From JACVRW01 sp963808545 (GTDB taxonomy: Bacteria; Actinomycetota; Thermoleophilia; Solirubrobacterales; Thermoleophilaceae), in assembly GCA_963808545.1 (NCBI GenBank), contig CAWEGB010000006.1:372001-436000 (forward strand): DNA of 64,000 nucleotides, given 5' to 3'. The number at the start of each line of letters is the position of its first letter. The stretch's first letter is position 1. Both the position numbers and the translations under genes were made by a program. The notes below the pieces were generated by a model. That model was given only the letters and a program-made list of their open reading frames with translations, was not told the origin of the DNA and ran no database searches. This document shows positions 43,072-51,215 of the stretch, piece by piece.

Positions 43072-43083
43072 CGGCGGCGCACA

Positions 43084-45045
43084 CTAGCCCCGCCCTAGGC
43101 GCCGGTTTCGAGCGCCAGCCGAGCGCGGGCCAGGACGTCCACGCCGTGATCTCCCTCCTGCCACACGGCGACGCCGGTCCGAATGGCCGGTCCACTCCCG
43201 TCCAGTGAGCCGGCCACATCGGCGGCGAGACCGGCTGGCCTCACTGTGTCCGGTGTCCGGCAGCACCACGGCCAGGCGTCGTCCACTGAAGCGCCCGGCG
43301 GTGGCCCTGATGCCGTTGAGGGTCTGGTCCAAGGCACGGCCCACGTCGTGGAGCGCGCGGTCCCCCGCGGCGTAGCCCTCCCGGAGGTTGATCTGCGAGA
43401 GGCCCGTGAGCTCGACCATGAGGACGGCGAACGGGCTCCGGCGCCGCTGAGCGCGTTTGGCCTCGGAGTCGGCCGCCTCCTGCAGGAACCGGTGCGAGAA
43501 CAGCAGGGTCACGTGGTCGGTGGAGCCGACCAAGCCGTGGCCGAGCAGCGGCTCGCCCGGGTCGCGCCGGGCCTGGACCGCGGGGACGTCGACGCTCTCC
43601 GCGAGCGTCCCGCGGTCGGACTCGTCGGGCTCGCGCCGGCGGATCTCCTCCACGAACAGCTTCGCCACCCGCGGGTCGAACTGGCTGCCGGAGGAGCGCA
43701 CGATCTCTTCGCAGGCCAGTTCGGTGCTCACCGGCTGGCGGTAGGGGCGCGTTGAGGTGAGCGCCGAGTAGACGTCGGCCACCGCGAGCACCCGGGCCTC
43801 GATCGGGATCTCTTCGCCGCTCAGGCCGCTGGGGTAGCCGGCCCCGTCCCAGCGCTCGTGATGATGGCGGATGGCGGGCGCCAGCCCGGCCAGCCCGGGA
43901 ACGCGCTCGACGATGCGCGCGCCGATGAGCGGGTGAAGCTCCACGGTACGGCGCTCGTCCGTGTTGAGCGGACCGGGCTTGAGCAGCACGCGATCGCTGA
44001 TCCCGAGCTTGCCCACGTCTCGCAACAGGCCCGCGAACACCAGCCGCTCGGACGCCTCGGGCTCGAGCTCGAGCCGCCGCGCCACCGCCTCGAGACAGGC
44101 CGAGACCTCATCGGATGCGGCGCGCACGAACGGGTCCTTGGCCTCGATGGCGTCGGCCAGCATCCGCACCACCGTCAGGTAGGACGATCGCAGCTTCCCG
44201 TGGAGGTGGTGGTTCTCGAGCACGGCGCCGGCGTGGTCGCCGAGCGCCAGCAACACGTCGTCGTCCAACTCCTCGAAGCCGTCGGGCCGGTTCGCGCAGA
44301 TCACCACGCCGGCGAAGTCGTCGCGCATGTACACCGGGATGGCCACCAGGCTCTCGATCTCGTCGTCGGCGCCGGAGTCGCCGTCTCCCGGCGAGTCCTC
44401 TCGGACGATCTCGTCGCGTTCAATCACCCGGTCGGCAAAGCGCTGGGCCAGCGAGCTGGCGCCCGGGTCGTTGTCGAAGCCGGTGTGCCGAACCAGGTCG
44501 AGCTGACCGTCGCCGTCTACGTCCTTCTGCGAGAGCAGCACGCCCTTGCTGGCGCCGGACAACCCGATGGCGATCTCGAGGATCAGCTCGTGCAGGTCGC
44601 CGCTCGGGCCGCGCGTCCGATACATGTGGAGGACCTGGCCGCGCAGCTCACGGTTCCATTCGCGCTCGGCGTGACGCGCTCGCTCGGTGCGCAGACGCAG
44701 CCGGCGCTCGCGCATGGTCTCGGTGCGCTGGGCCTCGAGCTGGTGCCTGAGCTTCTCGAGCTCGCCCTCGCTCTGGCCGGCATCGGTCTCGAGCTCCTTG
44801 GCCCGAGCCGCCATGGCGCCGCGCCGGCGCTCGTCGAGCGCCGCGTGGCGCCTCGCCGCGGCCCGTTCGTTGACCCATGCCGCGAGGCCGGCCAGCGCGG
44901 ACAGGGCCAGCACCGCGATCAGGAGCGGGTTGGCCAGCTCGCCGCCGTCGATCATCACCACCAGCAGGCCGGCCGCGGCCACGGCCATGAGCACGAGCGC
45001 CGCGATGGCCCATTGGCGCCCGGTCAGCCTCTGGACAGACTCCAT
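43084..45045 (-). CDS. Membrane GAF-HD-GYP-GGDEF protein, degenerate and frameshifted at the C terminus
   Basis: Two N-terminal helices (about 11-31 and 39-58) are followed by a coiled coil (60-140), a GAF-like domain (about 145-280), HD-GYP (295-440) and GGDEF-like (about 500-600). The HD-GYP keeps HHERWDGAGYPSG and AVADVYSAL, but the metal-binding HD is RD (R342-D343) and the upstream GHS histidine is replaced by alanine. The GGDEF signature is SGRRL. A +1 shift near 43231-43242 spoils the end: the correct last residues (GVAVWQEGDHGVDVLARARLALE) lie in another frame ending at 43095. The start is ATG 45045; a GTG at 45063 is possible. Confidence 0.8.
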   Translation of the reverse strand: MESVQRLTGRQWAIAALVLMAVAAAGLLVVMIDGGELANPLLIAVLALSALAGLAAWVNERAAARRHAALDERRRGAMAARAKELETDAGQSEGELEKLRHQLEAQRTETMRERRLRLRTERARHAEREWNRELRGQVLHMYRTRGPSGDLHELILEIAIGLSGASKGVLLSQKDVDGDGQLDLVRHTGFDNDPGASSLAQRFADRVIERDEIVREDSPGDGDSGADDEIESLVAIPVYMRDDFAGVVICANRPDGFEELDDDVLLALGDHAGAVLENHHLHGKLRSSYLTVVRMLADAIEAKDPFVRAASDEVSACLEAVARRLELEPEASERLVFAGLLRDVGKLGISDRVLLKPGPLNTDERRTVELHPLIGARIVERVPGLAGLAPAIRHHHERWDGAGYPSGLSGEEIPIEARVLAVADVYSALTSTRPYRQPVSTELACEEIVRSSGSQFDPRVAKLFVEEIRRREPDESDRGTLAESVDVPAVQARRDPGEPLLGHGLVGSTDHVTLLFSHRFLQEAADSEAKRAQRRRSPFAVLMVELTGLSQINLREGYAAGDRALHDVGRALDQTLNGIRATAGRFSGRRLAVVLPDTGHSEASRSRRRCGRLTGREWTGHSDRRRRVAGGRSRRGRPGPRSAGARNRRLGRG

Positions 45046-45089
45046 TGAGACCGGGCTACCCACAATCCGGGCAGGCTACCCCGAGCCGC

Positions 45090-46223
45090 TCAGCATCCGA
45101 GCGCGCGGGCAATCACCATCTGCTGGACCTCGTCGGTCCCCTCGCCGATGGTCAGCACCTTGGCGTCCCGGTAGAAGCGGCACACCGGGTACTCCTCGAT
45201 GTAGCCGTAGCCGCCGTGGATCTGCACGGCCTCCTCGGAGGCGCGCACGGCGAGCCGACCGGTCTTCAGCTTGGCCTGGGCAGCGGTCAGGCTGAAGTTC
45301 TTGCCCGCGTCCTTCTCGAGCGCGGCCCGGTAGGTGAGCAGCCGGGCGGCCTCGATCTCGGTCGAGAGATCGGCCAGCTTGGCCTGGATGGCCTGGTACT
45401 TGGAGATCGACTTGCCGAAGGCCACGCGTTCCTTGGCGTAGGCGAGCGCTTGATCGAGGGCGCCCTGCGCCAGCCCGACCCCCATGGCGCTTACGCTGAT
45501 CCGGCCGCCGTCGAGCGTCTGCAGGAACTGGGTGAAGCCCTGACCGCGCCGCCCCACCAGGTTCTCCTCCGGTACCCGGCAGTCGTCGAACGCGAGCGGG
45601 CGCGTGTCGGAGGCGTTCCAGCCCATCTTGCGGTAGGGCTCGCCCACCTCGTAGCCCGGCGTGCCGTTGGGGACGAGGATGTTCGAGATCTCGTCGTCAC
45701 CGGTGCGCGCGGTGATGGTCACGAAGGCCGAGATGTCGGTGCCCGAGTTCGTGATGAACTGCTTGGCCCCGTTCACGACCCAGTCGCCGTCCTCGAGGGC
45801 GGCGCGCGTGCGGGTGTTGCCGGCGTCCGAGCCGGCCTCGGGCTCGGTCAGGCCGAACGCGCCGAGCCGCTCACCCGAGCACAGGCGCGGAAGCCACTCC
45901 TCCTTCTGGTCCGCCGAGCCGAAGGCGTATACCGGCCACGTGCCCAGGCTGGTGTGCGCGGCCACGGTGATCGCGACGCTGGAGTCGGCCCGTGCGAGCT
46001 CCTCCACGGCGAGGGCGTAGCTGAGGGTGTCGGCCCCTCCACCGCCCACCTCCTCCGGGTAGGGGATGCCCATCAGGCCCAGCTCTCCGAGCTTGGCCAC
46101 GATCTCGTAGGGGAAGGCCTTGAGGCGGTCGAGCTCCTCGGCCGCCGGGGCCACCTCGCCCTCGGCGAAGTCGCGCACCAGACGGCGGATCTGCTCCTGC
46201 TCCTCGGAGAGGTCGAAGTTCAC
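45090..46223 (-). CDS. Acyl-CoA dehydrogenase (short/branched-chain type)
   Basis: FAD enzyme of 377 residues. It has YAVTEP-like GAFGLTEPEAGSDAGNTRT, NGAKQFITNSG, and the C-terminal QIHGGYGYIEEYPVCRFYRDAKVLTIGEGTDEVQQMVIAR with the catalytic-base Glu in the EGT(D/S)E block. The sequence is of the ordinary butyryl/isovaleryl-type fatty-acid or branched-chain oxidation family. The GTG start at 46223 was chosen because the conserved FDLSEEQEQIRRLVRDF begins immediately. It is unlinked to the island at 8-27 kb. Confidence 0.93.
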   Translation of the reverse strand: MNFDLSEEQEQIRRLVRDFAEGEVAPAAEELDRLKAFPYEIVAKLGELGLMGIPYPEEVGGGGADTLSYALAVEELARADSSVAITVAAHTSLGTWPVYAFGSADQKEEWLPRLCSGERLGAFGLTEPEAGSDAGNTRTRAALEDGDWVVNGAKQFITNSGTDISAFVTITARTGDDEISNILVPNGTPGYEVGEPYRKMGWNASDTRPLAFDDCRVPEENLVGRRGQGFTQFLQTLDGGRISVSAMGVGLAQGALDQALAYAKERVAFGKSISKYQAIQAKLADLSTEIEAARLLTYRAALEKDAGKNFSLTAAQAKLKTGRLAVRASEEAVQIHGGYGYIEEYPVCRFYRDAKVLTIGEGTDEVQQMVIARALGC

Positions 46224-46250
46224 GCGGCCGCGGATGCTATTCCTCGCGTG

Positions 46251-46928
46251 ATGGTGACCGGCGTCGACGCCTGCAGGGACGGCTGGGTGTTCGTGCTGCT
46301 CGACGAAGCCGGAGCCGGAGCAGCTCCCCGCGTGGAGGTGGCCGGTGACTTCGCGACCCTGCTCGACCGGATCGGCCCGGTGGAGGTGATCGGCGTGGAC
46401 ATTCCGATCGGCCTGCCGCAGACCGGCTTCCGCGAGCTCGATCTGGAGGCGCGCCGGCAGGCCGGCCCCCGCGGGCGCAGCGTGTTCATCACGCCGCCGC
46501 GTGCTGTGCTCGAGGCGGAGGACCACGCCGAGGCGGTGGAGATCGCCCGGCGCCTCACCGGTCAGGGGATATCGCGGCAGACCCATGGCCTTCGGGAGAA
46601 GATCTTCCAGGTGGAGGCATGCCTCGAGAGCGCGCCGGCCGCGGTCTTCGAGGTGCATCCCGAGCTGTCGTTCGCGGCGATGAAGGGGTCGCCCGCCGGC
46701 TGGCCCAAGCGCTCCTGGAACGGGACGATGGAGCGGCGCCGGCTGCTCGAGCAGAAGGGGATCCGCCTCGCCGCCGAGCTGCCGGGGATCGGGACGACCG
46801 CGGCGGACGACGTCCTCGACGCAGCGGCCGCCGCCTGGACCGCGCGCCGGATCGCGGCCGGCCGCCACCACACCGTGCCCGAGCGGCCGGAGCGGATCGG
46901 TGGTCGCCCGGTGGCCATCCACGTCTGA
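46251..46928 (+). CDS. DUF429 protein (RNase H-like fold)
   Basis: Protein of 225 residues. VTGVDACRDGWVFVLL starts a predicted RNase H-like fold. It contains IGVDIPIGLP, RSVFITPPRAVLEAEDHAEA, FEVHPELSFAAMKGSPAGWPKRSWNG, and DDVLDAAAAAWTARRIAAGRH. The acidic residues D6, D49-like and D-D of TAADDVLDA fit a nuclease-like metal site. Function is unknown; these proteins are scattered in actinobacteria. The gene is 27 bases from the divergent acyl-CoA dehydrogenase start. Confidence 0.85.
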   Translation: MVTGVDACRDGWVFVLLDEAGAGAAPRVEVAGDFATLLDRIGPVEVIGVDIPIGLPQTGFRELDLEARRQAGPRGRSVFITPPRAVLEAEDHAEAVEIARRLTGQGISRQTHGLREKIFQVEACLESAPAAVFEVHPELSFAAMKGSPAGWPKRSWNGTMERRRLLEQKGIRLAAELPGIGTTAADDVLDAAAAAWTARRIAAGRHHTVPERPERIGGRPVAIHV

Positions 46929-46939
46929 TCCGGTCCGCG

Positions 46940-47518
46940 TCAGACCACGCGACGCAGGCGGCGGCTCATTGCCGCGCCGGACGCGCCGAAGAGCAGGCAC
47001 AGCGAGCGGAACGCGTCGTCGGGCTCGCTCCGGCGCAGGCGCTCGTAGTGCGTGCGCAGCAGATCGGCCGGCATCAGCAGCGCGGCAGCGAACTCGTTGG
47101 CCTCGGACTCCTCGGGCGGATACGCGCGGCGCGGCTCCGGGTTGGCCGGGGGCGTCTCCTCGGCGGGAGGATCCACAGCGTGCTTTCGGCACCACACGGC
47201 TCCCTCGTGCCGGTGCAGGCACCAGTGCCCCAGCTCGTGGCCGATGGTGAAGCGGCGGCGCGGAGGCCACTCGCGCGCCTCGCCGGCGTTGACCCAGATC
47301 TCACCCAGCGACGGCAGCAGCAGGCCGGACAGTCCCTCGGCCGCGCCGAGGGCCGGCACGCCGGGCGCGGCGCTCAGGTCGTCGACGTCGCGAACGTGCA
47401 GACCGAAGCAGGAATCGGCGATGTGATCGACCGGTACCGGGAGGCTGTTGCCGTTCCACAGCCAGCCGGGCACCTCCGCCAGCACGCGCTCGGCCTGCTG
47501 CTCGATCTCAGACGCCAT
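46940..47518 (-). CDS. ImmA/IrrE family metallopeptidase
   Basis: Zinc peptidase of 192 residues. The HExxH motif is FTIGHELGHWCLHRH. The third ligand is the glutamate in SEANEFAAALLMPADLLR. In other bacteria ImmA cleaves a mobile-element repressor and IrrE cleaves the DdrO repressor after DNA damage. Here it is last in an operon with a sigma factor, an HTH protein and a small protein. That suggests it degrades one of them. The ATG is at 47518. Confidence 0.9.
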   Translation of the reverse strand: MASEIEQQAERVLAEVPGWLWNGNSLPVPVDHIADSCFGLHVRDVDDLSAAPGVPALGAAEGLSGLLLPSLGEIWVNAGEAREWPPRRRFTIGHELGHWCLHRHEGAVWCRKHAVDPPAEETPPANPEPRRAYPPEESEANEFAAALLMPADLLRTHYERLRRSEPDDAFRSLCLLFGASGAAMSRRLRRVV

Positions 47519-47542
47519 AGCCGCCCCGATCGTAGGGCGTGC

Positions 47543-47755
47543 TCAGCCACCCCGGCGCAGGCGGAGCACCACGGCGTCGACCACGCGCTCGGCGGCGGCG
47601 GACCACCGTGCCGGAGCGCGGGGCGCGGATCGCAGCTCTCGATCGGCCCGTTCGCTCAGGTGAGGGTCGGCGCGCAGCGCGTTCGTGAGCGCGGCCGCGA
47701 GCGAGCGGTTGGCGACGCGCAGGGCGTGGCGGTAGAGCGCGAGCAGTGGGTGCAT
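47543..47755 (-). CDS. Small basic helical protein of unknown function (70 aa)
   Basis: Not recognised. It is Arg- and Ala-rich (RHALRVANRSLAAALTNALRADPHLSERADRELR). It lies between the HTH gene and the ImmA gene with about 24 bases on each side, same strand. This spacing and steady codon bias make it a real gene candidate. It may be a regulatory partner or simply a DNA-binding protein. Confidence 0.55.
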   Translation of the reverse strand: MHPLLALYRHALRVANRSLAAALTNALRADPHLSERADRELRSAPRAPARWSAAAERVVDAVVLRLRRGG

Positions 47756-47779
47756 GGGAGAGAGGTCGCAACGCGCGGT

Positions 47780-48430
47780 TCAAGCTGACGTGGAGCCGCC
47801 GCGAAACAGGCGGTCGACCTCGTCCCACTCGTCCGGCGCCTGCCCGCCGGGCGCGTCTGCCGGCGCGCGCCCGGGTGCGGGCGGGTCCACCCGGCCCATG
47901 GTCGTGCGCGCGAACACCGCCCCGGCGTCGCCGCGGGCCGGGCCGGGCCTGGGCAGCCGGCCCGCCCGGCGCAGAGCGTCGCCGCTCCAGCCCACCACCT
48001 GTCCCAGCGCATCCAGCACGGTCTCCGAGACGCCCTCCTCGGGCAGGAGGCCCTGCTCCATCTGGTGGTAGTAGAGGGCGACCTTCTCCTCCTGTGCCTG
48101 GGCGCCGAGCCGGGCCGCCAGCTGCGACACCAGCTCGGCACGCCTCAGGCGCGCCCGGGCGCGCAGGCGGGGCAGCAGCGACGGCCACATGCCGCTCTGG
48201 CCCTCCAGCGAGCGCTGAACGCCCTCGGCCAGCGGGCCGGCCGCGGACGCGCGCAGCGACTCCGGGTCGAGGGGCCGCCGCGGAGCGGCCTCGAGGTAGG
48301 CGTCGATCAGCCCCGCGAGCAGCTCGCGGTCGCTGCCGGACACCTCGGCCAGGTAGGGGCGCGGGTCGGCGCCGGCGTCCTCGCGGTGCGCCTGCTTGTA
48401 GCGGTCGAGAAGTTGGTGGACGTCGGTCAT
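47780..48430 (-). CDS. HTH-containing protein of unknown function, downstream of sigma factor
   Basis: Protein of 216 residues. The N-terminal 70 residues are helical (RYKQAHREDAGADPRPYLAEVSGSDRELLAGLIDAYLE). A helix-turn-helix-like centre (PRLRARARLRRAELVSQLAARLGAQAQEEKVALYYHQMEQGLLPE) follows. A Pro/Gly-rich tail ends at a FRGG segment. The ATG overlaps the sigma factor stop (ATGA). It may be an anti-sigma-like regulator or a repressor cleaved by the ImmA peptidase downstream; the sequence alone does not say. Confidence 0.6.
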   Translation of the reverse strand: MTDVHQLLDRYKQAHREDAGADPRPYLAEVSGSDRELLAGLIDAYLEAAPRRPLDPESLRASAAGPLAEGVQRSLEGQSGMWPSLLPRLRARARLRRAELVSQLAARLGAQAQEEKVALYYHQMEQGLLPEEGVSETVLDALGQVVGWSGDALRRAGRLPRPGPARGDAGAVFARTTMGRVDPPAPGRAPADAPGGQAPDEWDEVDRLFRGGSTSA

Positions 48431-49038
48431 CGCTCCTCCAGGAGCTCCTTCACCCGCCGCTCGAAGCGCGACGCGATCTGATGGACGTTGGCCTCGGTCA
48501 TCCCGTCGCCCACCATGCCGGCGGCGGCGCCCGCCGAATGTGGTCCCAGCACGTAGAGGTCGATCACCCGGCGGTGGCGCTCGTCGCGCAGCTCGTCGAG
48601 TGCGCGCCGGATGCAGTCGCGGGCGTGCAGGGCGTCACCCTCGAACGCCACCTCCGGCTCGGGCCCCCAGGTCTCCTCGTCGTCCCCGGGCAGGGGCGCG
48701 GTCTTCGGCCGCCGGCTGCGGGCGTCGTGGAAGTCGGCGATCCGGCGGGACAGGATGGTGTGCAGCCAGCTCCTGAACTCACCTACCGAGCTGCCGTCGA
48801 ACGCGGAGGCGATCGCGCTGAAGATCGTCTCGGCCACCACGTCCTCCACGTCGGCCTCGGGCAGCTTGAGGCGCGCCCGGTTGAGCAGGGTGGCGTGGTA
48901 GCCGTAGACGAGCACCGCGACGGCGGGCTTCATGGCGTCGTGGCGCCCCGCGTCCCGGGCGGCCTGCAGATAGGCGATGAGCTGATCGTCACCGAGGGCG
49001 CTCAGCTCGTGCTCGGGAAGCTCTCGAAAGTCGGCCAC
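48427..49038 (-). CDS. ECF-like sigma factor
   Basis: Sigma-70 region 2 and 4 protein of about 203 residues. Region 2 is LLNRARLKLPEADVEDVVAETIFSAIASAFDGSSVGEFRSWLHTILSRRIADFHDARSRR. Region 4 is CIRRALDELRDERHRRVIDLYVLGPHSAGAAAGMVGDGMTEANVHQIASRFERRVKELL. The frame is open to 49149, but a start there would overlap the divergent gene at 49130, so I use the GTG at 49038. It heads a four-gene operon ending in an ImmA-type protease. Confidence 0.8.
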   Translation of the reverse strand: MADFRELPEHELSALGDDQLIAYLQAARDAGRHDAMKPAVAVLVYGYHATLLNRARLKLPEADVEDVVAETIFSAIASAFDGSSVGEFRSWLHTILSRRIADFHDARSRRPKTAPLPGDDEETWGPEPEVAFEGDALHARDCIRRALDELRDERHRRVIDLYVLGPHSAGAAAGMVGDGMTEANVHQIASRFERRVKELLEER

Positions 49039-49129
49039 TGGAGGAAGGTCGGGGTTCGCCTGGTCACCCTGACAAACCGGGCGGCCGGAGGCACGTTTTC
49101 CGTCCGGTTGCGGCGGCAGGCTCGGAGAG

Positions 49130-49609
49130 GTGGCCGAGATCTCGATCACCCGCGCGGCGCCCTCGGCCCGCTTCGTCCTGCCCTCCGACCGCCGCTACCT
49201 CGCCGCCCGGCACGTGTGGGCGACGATCGACGAGGGCATCGCCACGGTGGGCGTCAGCGCTCCGCTCGGCGAGATGCTCTGGTTCGCTCCCGAGCTGAGC
49301 TTCTGGGCGGTTGAGACGGTGGGGGTGGAGGACACGCTGGCCACGGTCCAGGGCCGCTCGGGCCGGACCGTCACGATCGGCTCCCCGCTGGCCGGGTCGG
49401 TGATCGCTCTCAACCCGCTGCTCGAACGTGCTCCGCAGGCCCTGCTGGCCCAGCCGTACGGGAGCGGCTGGGTGGCCCGCATCGCGCCCGATTGCTGGGA
49501 GCGCGACGAGGCGCGCCTGGTGAGCGCTCGCTCGTACCGCGCCGCGCTGGACGAGGAGCTGCCCGTCGGCCGCGAGTTCTGCTTCAGCGGCGCGCTGCTG
49601 CGGAAGTAG
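49130..49609 (+). CDS. GcvH-like protein lacking the lipoyl lysine
   Basis: Protein of 159 residues with glycine cleavage H-protein architecture: HVWATIDEGIATVGVSAPLGEMLWFAPE, G-V-E-D, then SPLAGSVIALNPLLERAPQALLAQPYGSGWVARI. Where GcvH has VESVKA with the lipoylated lysine, this has ATVQGR, so the lysine is gone. The only lysine in the whole chain is the last residue. It cannot be lipoylated at the normal site. The gene begins a three-gene operon with an aminotransferase-fold protein and a PPOX protein. GTG start at 49130 with GGAGAG just upstream. Confidence 0.78.
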   Translation: MAEISITRAAPSARFVLPSDRRYLAARHVWATIDEGIATVGVSAPLGEMLWFAPELSFWAVETVGVEDTLATVQGRSGRTVTIGSPLAGSVIALNPLLERAPQALLAQPYGSGWVARIAPDCWERDEARLVSARSYRAALDEELPVGREFCFSGALLRK

Positions 49610-49617
49610 CCCGGCCG

Positions 49618-50772
49618 ATGCGCGCGTCCTCCCGGCTCGACCACATCCCAGGCTTCAACATCGATCGCATCGCCGCGGCGGCCGGCGACGACCCCGACGT
49701 GCTGCGGCTGGAGAACCTCGACACCGACATCCCGCCGCCCGCCGCCGCCGTGGAGGCCACGCGGGCCGCCGCCGGCGAGGACGAGGCCAACAGCTGGCTG
49801 CCGTTCAACGGCCGGGAGGACCTGAAGGAGGCTGTGACCGGGTACATCGAGCGCCGCGGCGGCCCGCGCTACGACCCGCTACGCGAGGTGGTGATCACCT
49901 GCGGCGAGGGCGAGGCGATGCTCGACGCCCTGCTGTGTCTGACCGATCCGGGCGACGAGGTGATCCTCACCGATCCCACCTACGCCGGCATGCTCAACCG
50001 CGTCCGGCTGGTGGGCGCGGCGCCGCGGCTCGTGCCCCTGCACTCGGACACGGGGGAGTGGCGCCTGGATCTGGACGCGCTGCGGGCCGCGGTCACGCCC
50101 CGCTCGCGCGTCGTCTTCGTCAACAACGCGTCGTTTCCTACGGGCTGGGTGGCGACTGCGCAGGAGTGGGAGGCGATCGCCGGGCTGTGTCGCGAACACC
50201 ACCTCTGGCTGCTCTACTGGCCCGGCTTCGAGAGCGTGCTCTACGACGGCCGGGCGGTGCTGCACCCGGCGGCGCTCCCCGGCATGCGCGACCGCACGGT
50301 GATCGTCAGCGCGCCGTCCAGCGAGCAGCGCATGATCGCCTGGCGGATCGGCTGGGTGGTGATGCCGGCGGAGCTGACCGACCTCGTGTCGCGGGCGCAG
50401 ATCTACAACGGCCTGGTGGCGAGCGGCTTCGCCCAGATCGGCACCAGGGTGGCGCTCGAGCCCGGTAACGACGACGTCGGCGCGGCCGTGGTCGAGTGGG
50501 AGCGGCGCCGGGACGAGACGCTGCGCCAGCTCCAGGGCCTGCCGGTGGTGGCGCCCCACGGGGCCTGGGCCGCTCTGCTCGACACGCAGAGGCTCGGCGT
50601 CGCGCCCGCCGAGTTGTCCGCGCGACTGCTGGAGCACAAGGTCGCGGCCACCCCGATGGGCGGCTGGGGTGGCGAGGTGGCCGCCCGCCATCTGCGCTTC
50701 GTGTTCAGCAACGAGCCCGTCGAGCGGCTTGCTCTGCTCGGCGAGCGCGTGCGGGCTACGCTCGGCCGGTGA
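49618..50772 (+). CDS. Aminotransferase-fold protein without PLP-binding residues
   Basis: Fold-type I aminotransferase-like protein of 384 residues. The scaffold is clear: VVITCGEGEAMLDALLCLTDPGDEVILTDPTYAGM, FPTG, WRIGWV, and HLRFVFSNEP (carboxylate Arg360). All PLP contacts are changed. Asn before PTG is F173, the Asp that bonds the pyridine nitrogen is W201, the Tyr three residues later is F204, and the Schiff-base lysine is S235 (SAPSSEQRMIAWRIG). Lysine occurs only at 70 and 341. It starts 8 bases after the GcvH-like gene and overlaps the next GTG. Confidence 0.82.
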   Translation: MRASSRLDHIPGFNIDRIAAAAGDDPDVLRLENLDTDIPPPAAAVEATRAAAGEDEANSWLPFNGREDLKEAVTGYIERRGGPRYDPLREVVITCGEGEAMLDALLCLTDPGDEVILTDPTYAGMLNRVRLVGAAPRLVPLHSDTGEWRLDLDALRAAVTPRSRVVFVNNASFPTGWVATAQEWEAIAGLCREHHLWLLYWPGFESVLYDGRAVLHPAALPGMRDRTVIVSAPSSEQRMIAWRIGWVVMPAELTDLVSRAQIYNGLVASGFAQIGTRVALEPGNDDVGAAVVEWERRRDETLRQLQGLPVVAPHGAWAALLDTQRLGVAPAELSARLLEHKVAATPMGGWGGEVAARHLRFVFSNEPVERLALLGERVRATLGR

Positions 50773-51176
50773 CCGACCTTTCTCCCGAAGTCCGTGAACT
50801 GCTGACCGCGCGCAACATGGCTCACGTGGGCACGCTGATGGCCGACGGCGCGCCACATGTCTCTCCGGTGTGGATCGCGCTGGAGGGTGACCGCCTGGCC
50901 ATCTTCTCCGCCGCACCGAACCTGAAGGTCGCCAACATGCGCCGTGACGGCCGGGTGGCCGTGTCGATCTGCGACGAGGACAACCCCTACCGCTCGGCGG
51001 TCATCCGCGGGCGGGTGGTGGAGGAGCTCGAGGGGGAGGAGGCGGTGGCGATCATGGACCGGATGAGCAACCGCTACGTGGGCAGCGACTTCCCGGTGCG
51101 GACGGCGATCGTCTCGCTGATCGAGCCCGAGCGAGTGCGCTTCCAGGACCTGCCGTTCGAGCACCCGGACGCCTAA
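50769..51176 (+). CDS. PPOX-class F420/FMN-dependent oxidoreductase
   Basis: Split-barrel protein of 135 residues with MAHVGTLMADGAPHVSPVWIALEGDRLAIFS, NLKVANMRRDGRVAVSICDEDNPYR and VIRGRVVEELEGEEA. It belongs to the pyridoxamine 5-phosphate oxidase-like family, whose actinobacterial members often use F420. It probably reduces a small-molecule substrate. GTG start in a GTGA overlap with the PLP-less aminotransferase-like gene. It ends the operon; a palindrome with an operator-like appearance follows. Confidence 0.85.
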   Translation: MTDLSPEVRELLTARNMAHVGTLMADGAPHVSPVWIALEGDRLAIFSAAPNLKVANMRRDGRVAVSICDEDNPYRSAVIRGRVVEELEGEEAVAIMDRMSNRYVGSDFPVRTAIVSLIEPERVRFQDLPFEHPDA

Positions 51177-51185
51177 ACCCTTCTA

Positions 51186-51206
51186 TCCCTACCGAGTTTA
51201 TAGGGA
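51186..51206. promoter_or_regulatory. Operator-like palindrome upstream of amidohydrolase/CDO/CA operon
   Basis: TCCCTA (51186-51191) and TAGGGA (51201-51206) form an inverted repeat around ACCGAGTTT-like spacer CCGAGTTTA. It lies 9 bases before the first start codon, in a short A/T-rich patch. The geometry and A/T-rich spacer remind me of Rrf2-family (CymR/IscR-type) operators. A link to sulfur metabolism would fit the cysteine dioxygenase gene downstream. This is a suggestion, not a call. Confidence 0.4.
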
Positions 51207-51215
51207 ATTGCTATC

